Source: Halioglobus sp. (GTDB taxonomy: Bacteria > Pseudomonadota > Gammaproteobacteria > Pseudomonadales > Halieaceae). From it: a stretch of DNA of 64,000 bases. The notes beneath the pieces were generated by a model. The model saw nothing but the letters and a program-made list of their open reading frames with translations, did not search any database and had not been told where the DNA came from. Made by a program: the position numbers and the translations under genes. Location: NCBI GenBank assembly GCA_020443425.1, contig JAGRIE010000006.1:84811-148810 (forward strand), written 5' to 3'. Shown piece after piece: positions 17,790 through 26,780 of this stretch; within the stretch, counting starts at the first letter, position 1, and each line of letters begins with the position of its first letter.

Positions 17790-18923
17790 CTACCCGGCTT
17801 TTGCCAGGTAGTCCGCGCAGATGTCCTGTCCCAGTTCGCCCACCAGTTGCGCACTGCTGCCGGCGGTCAACTCGATCTGGCGCGCCAGTTCGCAGTAGCG
17901 GAACAGCACGTAATCGCGGTCGACACCGGTGCCGCCGTGGCAGTGCTGAGAGGCCTGGCTGACCCTGTGCGTGACATCGCCGCACCAGATTTTTGCCATC
18001 TTCACGGCCTCTTCCGCCGGTCGCCCCTGGTCGATCAGTGAGGCCGCCTGTTGTGTCACCAGCCGCAGGCACTCGACGTCGATATAGCAGTCCGCGACGC
18101 GGTGGCTGACCGCCTGGAAGGTGGCGATCGCGCGACCGAATTGCTCGCGCTCTGAGGTGTAGCTGCCGGTGATTCGCATCATTTTGTCACACACGCCCAC
18201 TGCCATGGCGGCGAGAGCAGTGCGCGTGGCCTGCAGTGCCCATTCCATTGCCGCCACCGCCTCGCGCCCGACCGCCACGATATCCGCTGTCGGCACCTGT
18301 ACCTTGTCCATCACCAGCTCGTGGCGGGTCTCACCGGTGGTGACCCGCTGTGCATTCAGCGTTACGCCGGCAGCGCGCGGGTCAACCAGCGCCACCACCA
18401 GGTCATCACCCGCCCTGGCCGATACCAGGATGCGCGCGGCCGACTTCGCCAGGCTGACACAGATTTTGGTGCCGCTGATCGAGTAACCGCCATCCATTTT
18501 CTGCGCAGTGCTCGCCGGGGCGGTGGGATCGTCGTTGTTGTACTCCTCGAGGCCGGCTGTCACCAGTGTGCTGCCACTGGCGATGCCGCCAAGCCATTTT
18601 TCGTTATGGGCGCTGCCGCCGAAGCGTTTCAGGGTGCCGGCGGCGGACACCAGCACCGGGATCACCGGCACCGGCGCCACCGTGCGGCCCACCTCCTCGC
18701 ACAGGGTGGTCAGGCTGTAGAAGCCCAGCCCGGTGCCGCCGTTGCCCTCGGGGATGTCCAGGCCCAGCAACCCGGCCTCGGCCAGCGCCTGCCACAGCGC
18801 GGTATCCATGCGCTCTTCCTGCTGCTCGATGGCCTTGAGCTTGTCGACTTCGGTAAAGTCCCCCAGAATTTTCTGGGCCAGCTGTTGCGCGCTTTTTACT
18901 TCTTCAGAAATAGTGAAATCCAC
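17790..18923 (-). CDS. acyl-CoA dehydrogenase, short subunit of a pair
   Basis: A 377-residue acyl-CoA dehydrogenase. The N-terminal helical domain (LLGLDIPEGNGGTGLG), the middle domain and the C-terminal SEREQFGRAIATFQAVSHRVADCYI segment are intact. The usual FAD-contact region near 130 is poorly conserved and the C-terminal YEGT-type glutamate region reads HGGTGVDRDYVLFRY, so it may be the non-catalytic half of a heterotetramer, as in the mycobacterial steroid FadE pairs. GTG 18923 is the start, with AGGAGA 8-9 bases upstream. It lies 12 bp after the second dehydrogenase gene. Confidence 0.85.
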   Translation of the reverse strand: MDFTISEEVKSAQQLAQKILGDFTEVDKLKAIEQQEERMDTALWQALAEAGLLGLDIPEGNGGTGLGFYSLTTLCEEVGRTVAPVPVIPVLVSAAGTLKRFGGSAHNEKWLGGIASGSTLVTAGLEEYNNDDPTAPASTAQKMDGGYSISGTKICVSLAKSAARILVSARAGDDLVVALVDPRAAGVTLNAQRVTTGETRHELVMDKVQVPTADIVAVGREAVAAMEWALQATRTALAAMAVGVCDKMMRITGSYTSEREQFGRAIATFQAVSHRVADCYIDVECLRLVTQQAASLIDQGRPAEEAVKMAKIWCGDVTHRVSQASQHCHGGTGVDRDYVLFRYCELARQIELTAGSSAQLVGELGQDICADYLAKAG

Positions 18924-18935
18924 GGCCTGGTTCTC

Positions 18936-20117
18936 CTAGCGTGTGCGGGGCATCCACAGCCCCGCCATGGCGATAATGTCGCGTTGTACTTCGTTGGTGC
19001 CGCCGCCGAAAGTGAGCACGGCGCCCACCCGCCAGCGGAACTCGAGCTTGCCTTTCAGCACGGCCCCCGGGGAGTGTGTGGCAATGGTGCCGGCCTGCCC
19101 CATCACTTCCAGCAGCATGCGGTACAGCTCGACAAAGAATTCACTGCTGTAGACCTTCGCCACCGATGCATCGGCCATGTCCAGCGGCCCCTGGTCCATC
19201 GCCCAGGCCTGCTTCCAGCAGATGAGCTTGACCACTTCCAGACCGGCTTTGACCTTGGCCAGGTTGTGCTGTACCCACGGCTGCTCGATGATCTTGCCGC
19301 CTTTGGGCGCATCGGTTGCGGCCGCCCATTCGCAGACGCCCTCGTACAGGGAGGCCACCTGGCCGTGGGTAAACAGGGACAGCCGTTCGATATTGAGCTG
19401 GCCGGTGATCAGTTTCCAGCCGCCGTTCACCTCGCCGACGCGGTATTTGTCCGGCAGGCGGATGTCGCTGTAATAGGTGGCGTTGGTGCGCACACCCAGC
19501 GTGTGCACTGGCGTCAGGGAAAAGCCCTCGATATTCGTCGGCACCAGGAACATGGTCAGTCCCTTGTGCTTTTTACTCGCATCGGGGTCGGTGCGTGCGG
19601 CCAGCCATACATAGTCGGCGAAATTGCCGAGGCTGGTCCACATTTTCTGGCCGTTGATGATCCAGTCATCACCGTCGCGCTCGGCGCGCGTGGTGAGGCT
19701 GGCGAGGTCGGTGCCGGCATTGGGCTCGGAATAGCCGATCGCGATGGTCACCTTGCCCTGCTTGACCCCGCCGACAACTTCCTCGCGCACCTCGGCGTTG
19801 GCATTGGCGGCGATCACCGGTGTCACCGCTTCCGTGGTCAGGAAGGGGTAGGCGAAGCCGGAGCGCACCACTTCATCGGTGAAAATATACTGCTCGACAT
19901 GGGACAGCTCCTTGCCGCCCAAGTCCTTGGACCAGCTCAGGCCGATCCACCCGTCGGCACCCATGCGGGCGTACTGCTTGCGAAACTCCGGGCCGCCCCC
20001 TTCCTTGAACTCGGGGATTTTCATTTCCTCCAGCAGCTCCGGTGTCATGACTGTCTTCATGTACTCGCGGACTTCCATCTGGAGTGCTTTTTGCTGTGTG
20101 GTCAACTCTATGTTCAT
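18936..20117 (-). CDS. acyl-CoA dehydrogenase, long subunit of a pair
   Basis: A 393-residue acyl-CoA dehydrogenase with the FAD/substrate motifs GYSEPNAGTDLASL and WIINGQKMWTSLGNFADY and the C-terminal FGGGTNEVQRDIIA. It starts at ATG 20117, preceded by GAGGA. It is transcribed just before the shorter dehydrogenase; adjacent, dissimilar FadE genes of this kind form alpha2beta2 enzymes that oxidise CoA esters of steroid side chains or rings. Electron acceptor would be ETF. Substrate is inferred from the pairing only. Confidence 0.88.
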   Translation of the reverse strand: MNIELTTQQKALQMEVREYMKTVMTPELLEEMKIPEFKEGGGPEFRKQYARMGADGWIGLSWSKDLGGKELSHVEQYIFTDEVVRSGFAYPFLTTEAVTPVIAANANAEVREEVVGGVKQGKVTIAIGYSEPNAGTDLASLTTRAERDGDDWIINGQKMWTSLGNFADYVWLAARTDPDASKKHKGLTMFLVPTNIEGFSLTPVHTLGVRTNATYYSDIRLPDKYRVGEVNGGWKLITGQLNIERLSLFTHGQVASLYEGVCEWAAATDAPKGGKIIEQPWVQHNLAKVKAGLEVVKLICWKQAWAMDQGPLDMADASVAKVYSSEFFVELYRMLLEVMGQAGTIATHSPGAVLKGKLEFRWRVGAVLTFGGGTNEVQRDIIAMAGLWMPRTR

Positions 20118-20195
20118 GGTTCTGGTCCTCTGCCAGTCGTACTGTGTCGTCGCTGTTGCACTGTTTGCTATCAGGCCTGCCGCCATCGGGCGCGT

Positions 20196-21206
20196 TCAGG
20201 CATGTTGTATGTCAGCAATCAATTTGCGTTGTAAGCCACTGTCCCCTGTATCCACGGTGCACATCCAGGTGTCGACCAGCCCACCGTACCGCTGCGTAAG
20301 CAGGGCCGGAACGTCGTCAATGTCTTCGCTGACGATCGCAAAGGTATGCAGGATGTCCTCGCTGATCAGCTCACCCATGTCCTGCCAGCGGCCCGCGCGC
20401 GTCAGCCGGTGTGCCTCAGTTTGCAGGTCGCCCCAGCCGTGCAACTCCAGCACCGGGCGGTAGGCCGGGGTGGAGGCATAGAAGGCCAGCTGGCCCTGCA
20501 CCCTCGAGCGGGACTGCGTGTAGACCTCTTCACTGGCTCCCGTCACCACCATCACCGGGATGCTGATGTCAAACGCCGAGCGGCTGCGCCCCGATGTCGC
20601 CAGGCCGCGCTCCACTGCCGGTAGTGTAACTTGTCGCAGGTATTTTTCAGTGGTGAAGGTATGAGCAATCATCCCATTGGCGACTTCTCCTGCGACTTCT
20701 GACATCAAAGGCCCGACAGCCGCGAGATTCACCCCCGGTGCGCCATAGGTGGCGTCCGCGGGTACGAACATGGGTGTCATCAGGGTGTGTTGGTAGAACT
20801 CGCCCTCAAAGGCCAGTTCCCCCCCTGTCTCCCAGCAGGTCCAGATGGCCTGCATGGCCAGGATGAACTCCCGCATACGCGCTGCCGGTCTTGACCACGG
20901 CATGGAAAAGCGACGCGTGATATGCGGTTTGATCTGCGAACCCAGTCCCAGCGTGAAACGGCCCCTGGCGTACTGGTTCAGGTCCCAGGCCAGGTTGGCC
21001 ATGGTCATTGGGTTGCGGGCAAATGCGACACTGATGGAGGTGGTCAGTGCGATCCTCTTGCTGTGCTCGGCGGCCAGGATCAATGGAAAGAACGGGTCGT
21101 TGTTGATCTCTGCGGAAAAAGCGGCGTCATATCCCACTGCCTCCAGTGCGGCTATCGCCTGTGGCGCCTGGTCGAGGTTGGCGCTGAGCATTCCACTGAC
21201 TCTCAA
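20196..21206 (-). CDS. luciferase-like (LLM) F420-type oxidoreductase
   Basis: A 336-residue TIM-barrel flavin-type oxidoreductase of the LLM class, close to the TIGR03617 F420-dependent group. Family marks are LGLGSQIKPHITRRFSMPW, the GAPGVNLAAVGPLMSEVAGEVANG loop and the C-terminal region. TTG 21206 is the start: a GGAGG lies 7 bases upstream and no ATG fits as well. It is transcribed toward the dehydrogenase pair, 78 bp away. Cofactor may be F420 or FMN; no F420 biosynthesis gene is in the window. Confidence 0.8.
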   Translation of the reverse strand: MRVSGMLSANLDQAPQAIAALEAVGYDAAFSAEINNDPFFPLILAAEHSKRIALTTSISVAFARNPMTMANLAWDLNQYARGRFTLGLGSQIKPHITRRFSMPWSRPAARMREFILAMQAIWTCWETGGELAFEGEFYQHTLMTPMFVPADATYGAPGVNLAAVGPLMSEVAGEVANGMIAHTFTTEKYLRQVTLPAVERGLATSGRSRSAFDISIPVMVVTGASEEVYTQSRSRVQGQLAFYASTPAYRPVLELHGWGDLQTEAHRLTRAGRWQDMGELISEDILHTFAIVSEDIDDVPALLTQRYGGLVDTWMCTVDTGDSGLQRKLIADIQHA

Positions 21207-21433
21207 AGACTCTCCTCCTTATTGTGGTTTGAGCGATACTAGCGGGACAGCGCTGGTCCGGCGGCGCTGTTCGGCCCGTCCCCGGGCATGGGCGCCGCAC
21301 ACGGGCCGGCGGGGAGTGCACGGGCCTTGCAGCGACGCTACCGCACTTTACGCGACCTGCCTGCCGGATCAAGTGTCCCAGTGTGCCGAAGGTAGTGGCA
21401 AAAACGATCATCGGGGCAGATGTGTAAAGGTGG

Positions 21434-21462
21434 TTGAGCAAAAGCCCGCACCCGCATATAAT
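21434..21462 (+). promoter_or_regulatory. tRNA-Val promoter
   Basis: TTGAGC (21434-21439), a 17-bp spacer and a perfect TATAAT (21457-21462), followed by a GC-rich discriminator GCGCCCCC, as expected for a stable RNA promoter under growth-rate control. Confidence 0.8.
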
Positions 21463-21475
21463 GCGCCCCCTCCAC

Positions 21476-21552
<77 letters not shown>

Positions 21553-21671
21553 ATCCCTTCCGCCACGGGTATCCCGGGGCGACACACCACGTAACGACAA
21601 CGCTGCTGGCCGGATTCGAAAGCTCCAGCGAATGAATTCCGATAAGCGCACAGAGATGAACAGGAATGAAC

Positions 21672-21992
21672 ATGAGGAAAGGTGTTGTGCTGTTGGGCTT
21701 TCTGGGCCTGATTAATGCGGGATTGGCGGCAGCCTGTGACATTGATGATAAGCGGGAGATTCAAGTCGGGACCGGCACGGGCGTCGCTGGTGCCTGCTCC
21801 AATAACGGCAGTCCAGTCCAGTGCTTCGGCGAGGGAGAGGAAGCGGATAGTTTGACCTGCAATGGTCCCGAGGGCAGCTACAGCGGCTCGAATTTACAGC
21901 AGTTAGTATCTGCCGCCTGCGGTTGCGGTGCAGGCCAGGGTAACGGAGCAGCCGAGCAGATCAGCCAGGAGTTGGGCGGCGCTTTGCAATAA
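21672..21992 (+). CDS. small secreted cysteine-containing protein
   Basis: A 106-residue protein with a clear signal peptide (MRKGVVLLGFLGLINAGLAAA). The mature part is acidic, rich in glycine, serine and asparagine, and has six cysteines, consistent with disulfide bonds in the periplasm or outside. ATG 21672 is preferred over ATG 21666 because AGGA lies six bases before it. It stands alone between the tRNA gene and a convergent polysaccharide gene. No family is recognised. Confidence 0.6.
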   Translation: MRKGVVLLGFLGLINAGLAAACDIDDKREIQVGTGTGVAGACSNNGSPVQCFGEGEEADSLTCNGPEGSYSGSNLQQLVSAACGCGAGQGNGAAEQISQELGGALQ

Positions 21993-22010
21993 GGTGATGG
22001 TGAACCCCTG

Positions 22011-22027
22011 CCGACGGGATTTGTCGG
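22011..22027. terminator. short hairpin between convergent genes
   Basis: CCGAC and GTCGG pair around a 7-nt loop between the stop codons at 21992 and 22047. No U-tract; weak evidence. Confidence 0.3.
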
Positions 22028-22046
22028 TCGCCCCCGGCGTTAACTA

Positions 22047-23321
22047 TCACTTCAGTGGTTTTGAGTCGCGCATGTAAAGTGTTTCGTCGTTGGGCTGATC
22101 GCCACTTTCAATATAGGTGTCCAGTACTCCGTACTCTTTGAAATATTTGCCCAAGGCTGCTGCCATTATAAGCCCTGATTGATTTCCGAAGTGATGGTTG
22201 CTTTGCATATCCAAATCCTGGTCGACACCCATACGCCCCAGAATGTTGGGGTACACCAGTAAGCATGAACTGCTCCCCCAGTGCAGCCACTCGGCATAGC
22301 GCTGGATCTCATCCTCTATGGTTATTGGAAAGACGGTGCATACCGGCACCCCGATCTTTTCCGTGCTCCACACCGAAAGATTCTTCCTTCTTGTCGGGGC
22401 GTTCAGCACGTCATCGGACACACCTACATCTACTATCGATACAGGCCTATTCTGCCAGGTCTTGAAGTTCTCGCCGAACGGAACCCTAAAGGCTGGGTCC
22501 CACCGGAAAAAATCCGACTGTTTGCGCTTTTTCTTTTCACCTGTGCCGTTCGTTGCGGGCTTCGGCATGACAAAATCGAACAAGCTGATTCTGGCGCTCC
22601 AAAACGGTGATATCGATGCAGCCGAATCGACAAGTTTGTCAAAAACTTGCTGATTGTATTCTTTTCGATCGAGCAAAACTCCAAGCGTGCTCTCGCTGCC
22701 CTCGGTGTTTTCTACAATCTGCGTACCGGGGCCCCGCACTTGTGCTTTTTTTGTACGCCAGAAATTGGCCAGTTTGCCACAGTCATTGCCCAGTTGGGCC
22801 GCGGCTCGAATATTGTTATCCTCTGGTCTTGCCGCCCGTTCCCTGCCGAGTACAGCGTCCGAAAATGAGAGAATAACAACCCCGTTCTTACTCATAAAGC
22901 AGTGAGCTATGCCAGTGACGACCTGTGCCAGTAATTGGTCAGGCACATTCAGGCCGAAAGTCAGGGAGCGAGCGATCAGACCGGAATTAAGCTCAAACTG
23001 GTGATAATCAAACCCGAATGACACTGTGGAATCACCAACAAACAGGACGTCTATCTTCTCTTCCAGGCCCTCCATCATCGCTTGTGTGTCCCTGTAGGGT
23101 CCTTTGTTGCCGACTTCAAGGGTAGCCTTTGCCGGAATATCCAGACGCAGGCCCTCGGGCAAGCTGGAATGATCGGCATTGGGAAACGAGACGGTAACTT
23201 CACCGCCGTCCTCGAATGCCCCTGCGTTCCAGTCCGGATCGATCCAGTCTGCAATACGCTGCTGGAACATGAGGTTCAGGATTAATGTCGAGAGCAGGAT
23301 GACAAAGAATGACAGTTTCAT
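22047..23321 (-). CDS. AlgX/AlgJ-like SGNH acyltransferase partner of MBOAT
   Basis: A 424-residue protein with one N-terminal membrane segment (signal anchor, residues 1-20) and an exported domain. VLFVGDSTVSFGFD has the GDS serine block of SGNH hydrolases, and SNHHFGNQSG near residue 380 likely supplies the catalytic histidine. Such proteins work with MBOAT channels to O-acetylate exopolysaccharides (AlgJ/AlgX with AlgI). The MBOAT gene lies 9 bp upstream in the same operon. The polymer is unknown; no alginate synthesis genes are nearby. Confidence 0.72.
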   Translation of the reverse strand: MKLSFFVILLSTLILNLMFQQRIADWIDPDWNAGAFEDGGEVTVSFPNADHSSLPEGLRLDIPAKATLEVGNKGPYRDTQAMMEGLEEKIDVLFVGDSTVSFGFDYHQFELNSGLIARSLTFGLNVPDQLLAQVVTGIAHCFMSKNGVVILSFSDAVLGRERAARPEDNNIRAAAQLGNDCGKLANFWRTKKAQVRGPGTQIVENTEGSESTLGVLLDRKEYNQQVFDKLVDSAASISPFWSARISLFDFVMPKPATNGTGEKKKRKQSDFFRWDPAFRVPFGENFKTWQNRPVSIVDVGVSDDVLNAPTRRKNLSVWSTEKIGVPVCTVFPITIEDEIQRYAEWLHWGSSSCLLVYPNILGRMGVDQDLDMQSNHHFGNQSGLIMAAALGKYFKEYGVLDTYIESGDQPNDETLYMRDSKPLK

Positions 23322-23330
23322 CTCAGGCCC

Positions 23331-24665
23331 CTAAAAATCGAAATAGATGAAAGGCAGACTTTCACCGGCAAAATAAAATAGCAGTGTCAGCACCACTGGA
23401 GCAAAAATGATCCCGGTCCGTGTCGCCTTGATCTCCTCATTCACGACGCGATAGGGGCGGAAGATGAAATCTACAATCACCAATGCTACAAAAAACAGGA
23501 TCGCGACGTTGTTATACTGCAGCTTGTCACCGGACCCAACGAATGCGCTCATTATGAGTGCAGTGGCTTGTTGAAAATCCAAAAAGAAGAAACACCAGGC
23601 CAGCGAAACGGCCAGAAATGTCAGCGGCCAGCTGATAACCCCCGGAAGACTGATACCCATGGAGCGGCCCAGCCTTTCAACAATAAGAATGCCGCCATGG
23701 ATTGCGCCCCAAATAATGAAGTTCCAGGCAGCGCCATGCCACAGTCCGCTGGTTGTAAAGACGAGCATCAGAACAGCACTACCCACCAGAATACCGTTGC
23801 GGTTGCCGCCCAGGGGAATATACAGGTAATCCCGAAACCAGCTGGATAGACTGATATGCCAGCGACGCCAGAATTCGGTGATAGAGCGAGAGCTGTAGGG
23901 GAAGTTGAAGTTGGCGGGAATAAAAATCCCCATCATAATGGCGAAGCCCAGAGCCATGTCGCTATAGCCGGAAAAATCGCCGTAAATCTGTGCAGAGAAC
24001 CCAAAAATGGTCGACCAGGCGTCCAGCGGCGCCATTGAGCCGACACCCATTTCCAGGTTCTGGTTCACCAGTCCCCCGGCGCTGTCTCCGATCACCAGCT
24101 TTTTGTAAAGGCCGAATACAATCAATACCGCTGCCGTGACGAAATCGCGCTCCATCAGTTTGGGGTAGTTGTCCTTCCGGAAAAATTGGTTGCCTCTCAG
24201 GATGGGGCCGGAAGCGAGGTGTGGCCAATAGGTCAAAATGTTCACGTTGTCGATGAATGAGGGCTTTGGCATCTCGTATTTGCGCAAATAGATGTCAGCC
24301 GCGAAACCCACGACGGTAAAGGTATAAAACGAAATGCCCAGTGGGAGAGTCAGGCCGAAGGACGGCCCGCCTATAGCGTTCGAAAAAAAGTCCGTGTACT
24401 TGAAAGATAAGAGTGGTAGGAAAAACAGTACAATGGCGACTGCCAGTTGAAACCCGCTTTTTTTCTGCGATTTTTGAAACATCAGCAAAACCGCGGACTG
24501 CGCGAGTGGTATCAGCGAAAACAGTGGAAAGTTGATGAAAACGAACAGGAAAGAAACGACCGCGGTAAAGCCCAGGGCGGCTTTTCGGGACTGTTGTTCA
24601 AGCAGCCAGAATGCGGGGAAAAAAACCAGAATGAAAACGATAAAAAGTGGTGAGGTGAAAGGCAT
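23331..24665 (-). CDS. MBOAT-family O-acyltransferase (AlgI-like)
   Basis: A 444-residue polytopic inner-membrane protein. The MBOAT signatures are plain: FWRRWHISLSSWFRDYLYIPLGGNR and, further on, SGLWHGAAWNF with the invariant histidine. AlgI-like MBOATs hand acyl groups from cytoplasmic acyl-CoA to a periplasmic partner, here the SGNH-type protein encoded just downstream. The operon probably decorates a surface polysaccharide. Its codon use is slightly more AT-rich than the flanks. Confidence 0.9.
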   Translation of the reverse strand: MPFTSPLFIVFILVFFPAFWLLEQQSRKAALGFTAVVSFLFVFINFPLFSLIPLAQSAVLLMFQKSQKKSGFQLAVAIVLFFLPLLSFKYTDFFSNAIGGPSFGLTLPLGISFYTFTVVGFAADIYLRKYEMPKPSFIDNVNILTYWPHLASGPILRGNQFFRKDNYPKLMERDFVTAAVLIVFGLYKKLVIGDSAGGLVNQNLEMGVGSMAPLDAWSTIFGFSAQIYGDFSGYSDMALGFAIMMGIFIPANFNFPYSSRSITEFWRRWHISLSSWFRDYLYIPLGGNRNGILVGSAVLMLVFTTSGLWHGAAWNFIIWGAIHGGILIVERLGRSMGISLPGVISWPLTFLAVSLAWCFFFLDFQQATALIMSAFVGSGDKLQYNNVAILFFVALVIVDFIFRPYRVVNEEIKATRTGIIFAPVVLTLLFYFAGESLPFIYFDF

Positions 24666-24920
24666 GTGGAATCAGTCTCGCTCAGCGATGCTTTTAGCAG
24701 CCACCAAACTGGTTGACGGTGGCGGATTATTCACAAATCAGCGCCGGCCACATAGTATCGAGAAGACTCCAAAATAGTGACGGAGCAGGCCGGTGAATGA
24801 AGCCAAGAGTCAAATAGTTAGGGAGGGGCAAAAACCTGAATTATTGTCTCGCGTAATCATGGTATAAAATACGCCCAAACTCAAGCTTCCACGCGCCTCG
24901 GGCGTAATGTTGCGGGTTAT

Positions 24921-25232
24921 ATGAGCCAAACCAGGCCTGAAGTGGCAGGCCATACCCCTGCAGGCCCGAAGGCGGGACGCGGGCAGATAGATTGGAAGTA
25001 TCATCTGAACTACTCCTGTCACCATTTCCTGAATAGCTCGGGCTTGGCCGGAGGCTTCAGGAGCGCGTTAACCAGTCGTTCTCTTGGAATCCGTCATCAT
25101 GTGCCATATACCCGCAAGCAGTCGCCCTGCGTCGGCGACAACGGTATAGTGGCTGACCAACAAATAACACAAGAGTCCGGCCGCCATGCATTCATGCGCA
25201 AGCTGGCTGATCAGGTTCTGAAGGGCGTCTAA
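24921..25232 (+). CDS. uncertain small ORF ahead of the sulfatase
   Basis: A 103-codon open frame whose TAA is one base before the sulfatase ATG (TAACATG), an arrangement typical of coupled genes. The predicted protein is basic, has no recognisable domain, signal or membrane segment, and no strong ribosome site precedes ATG 24921. A weak -10-like TATAAAAT lies at 24863-24870. It may be only the leader of the sulfatase transcript. The rest of the gap from 24666 shows nothing else. Confidence 0.25.
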   Translation: MSQTRPEVAGHTPAGPKAGRGQIDWKYHLNYSCHHFLNSSGLAGGFRSALTSRSLGIRHHVPYTRKQSPCVGDNGIVADQQITQESGRHAFMRKLADQVLKGV

Positions 25233-25233
25233 C

Positions 25234-26757
25234 ATGATGCGTGCAGCTTTATCTGCGTTGGCAGCACTCTGTGCGGTGTTTGCCTGTGCGACTGCCGTCG
25301 CGGCCGTGCCGCGGCCCAATCTTCTGCTGATCACCGTCGATGATATGAACACGGACTCGGTCGGTGTTTTTGGCGCCACCGTAGCCGAAACCACCCCGAA
25401 TATTGATCAGCTGGCGGAAGAGGGGCTGCGGTTTGAGCGCGCGCACGTGCAGGTTGCCAACTGCATGCCCTCGCGCAATGTGATGTGGTCGGGCCGCTAC
25501 CCGCTAAGCAACAAGATTGAGGGGTTTTACCAGGTCAAGGACCCCGGTTACCTCACGCTGGCGGATTACGCAAAGAGCGCGGGGTACTTCACCGCCATTC
25601 GGCACAAGGCCCAGGACTCGACGCCTTACTCACCCTATGGCTGGGACGCCGTGCTCGACAGGCTCGCCGGCGGCGCCAAGCTGAATAAGAAAGACCCCGG
25701 GTCTTACGGCCAGTCCACCGCAGAGGGTATCCGGCTGGCGAAGCAGGCCGGGAAGCCGTTCTGCCTGTTGATCAACATCGCTGACCCGCACCTTCCTTTC
25801 TTCGGCTTCAACCGCAAGGGCAAGGCCATCGTGGACCCGTTTGTGCCCTCGCGGACCTACCGCCCCGAAGAGGTGGCTGTGCCGGGGTTCCTGGTGGATG
25901 ATCCCGTGGTTCGCCAGGAGTTGGCGCACTACTATTCCTCCGTGCGCCGTGCCGATGACGCGGTGGGGCAGGTGCTGCAAGCTCTGCAGGAATCCGGCGA
26001 AGCGAACCGCACGCTGGTGCTGTTCCTGTCTGATCACGGCATGCCATTTCCCTTCGCCAAGACACAGCTTTACCACCACAGTACGAGCACGCCCCTGATA
26101 GTGCGCTGGCCGGATGTCATCAAGCCCGGTTCTGTCGACCGCACACACCTGGTCTCTGCGGTCGATATTCTCCCGACGCTGCTCGATGGGATCGGGGAGG
26201 AGATTCCGGGGGATCTTGAGGGTCGCACGTTCCTGCCGCTGCTGCGGGGCGCGACACAGGACGGCCGCGATCACGTGTTCAAGGTCTACAATGAGAACGC
26301 AGCGGGCGGACGGGAGCCGATGGCCGCCGTGGAAAGTGCGCGGTTTCTGTATATTTTCAACCCGTGGTCAAATGGCAAGCGCACGCTGTTTTCCGCGACT
26401 TATGGCACGGCGACCTATAAGCGCATGCTGCAGTTGGCGGAGAAAGATGCGCAGATCGCCGGCAGGGTGCAACTGCTGAACCACCGGGTGCTGGAGGAGT
26501 TTTACGATGTCCAGAACGATCCCGACTGCCTCGACAACTTGATTGATGACCCTGCGTACAAAGACCAGGTGGCCGAGTACCGCGGGTTGCTGGAGCAGTG
26601 GCTGCGCAAGATGCAGGACCCGATGCTGGAGGTGTTGTTGCAGAGGGACGATCCGGCGGTGCTCGCGGCCTTTATGGCGGAACAACAGCGCCAGACCCGT
26701 GAGCGCAAGGAGTGGTCGCGGGCGATCAGGGAATACCGCAAGACGACGGGTGGTTAG
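25234..26757 (+). CDS. secreted sulfatase (heparan N-sulfatase-like)
   Basis: A 507-residue type I sulfatase with a signal peptide (residues 1 to about 24). The metal-binding TVDDMN (34-39) and the formylglycine signature CMPSR (Cys77-Arg81, followed by GRYP) are intact; LFLSDHG gives the later metal ligands. The domain order resembles S1 sulfamidase-like enzymes. It should remove sulfate from an algal or animal glycan outside the cytoplasm and needs a maturation enzyme to oxidise Cys77. A GAAGG lies 9 bases before the ATG. Confidence 0.88.
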   Translation: MMRAALSALAALCAVFACATAVAAVPRPNLLLITVDDMNTDSVGVFGATVAETTPNIDQLAEEGLRFERAHVQVANCMPSRNVMWSGRYPLSNKIEGFYQVKDPGYLTLADYAKSAGYFTAIRHKAQDSTPYSPYGWDAVLDRLAGGAKLNKKDPGSYGQSTAEGIRLAKQAGKPFCLLINIADPHLPFFGFNRKGKAIVDPFVPSRTYRPEEVAVPGFLVDDPVVRQELAHYYSSVRRADDAVGQVLQALQESGEANRTLVLFLSDHGMPFPFAKTQLYHHSTSTPLIVRWPDVIKPGSVDRTHLVSAVDILPTLLDGIGEEIPGDLEGRTFLPLLRGATQDGRDHVFKVYNENAAGGREPMAAVESARFLYIFNPWSNGKRTLFSATYGTATYKRMLQLAEKDAQIAGRVQLLNHRVLEEFYDVQNDPDCLDNLIDDPAYKDQVAEYRGLLEQWLRKMQDPMLEVLLQRDDPAVLAAFMAEQQRQTRERKEWSRAIREYRKTTGG

Positions 26758-26780
26758 CGCCGTGGGCCTGGCACGCTAAC
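26753..26780. terminator. dyad spanning the stops of sulfatase and nhaA
   Basis: Arms GTTAGCG and CGCTAAC (7 bp) include both convergent stop codons; GCC and GGC inside extend the stem. No U-tract. Probably a shared end-of-gene hairpin. Confidence 0.45.

Noticed and set aside
18321-20234. A 637-codon open frame on the plus strand
   Set aside because: Antisense to the two acyl-CoA dehydrogenases; no domain and no ribosome site.
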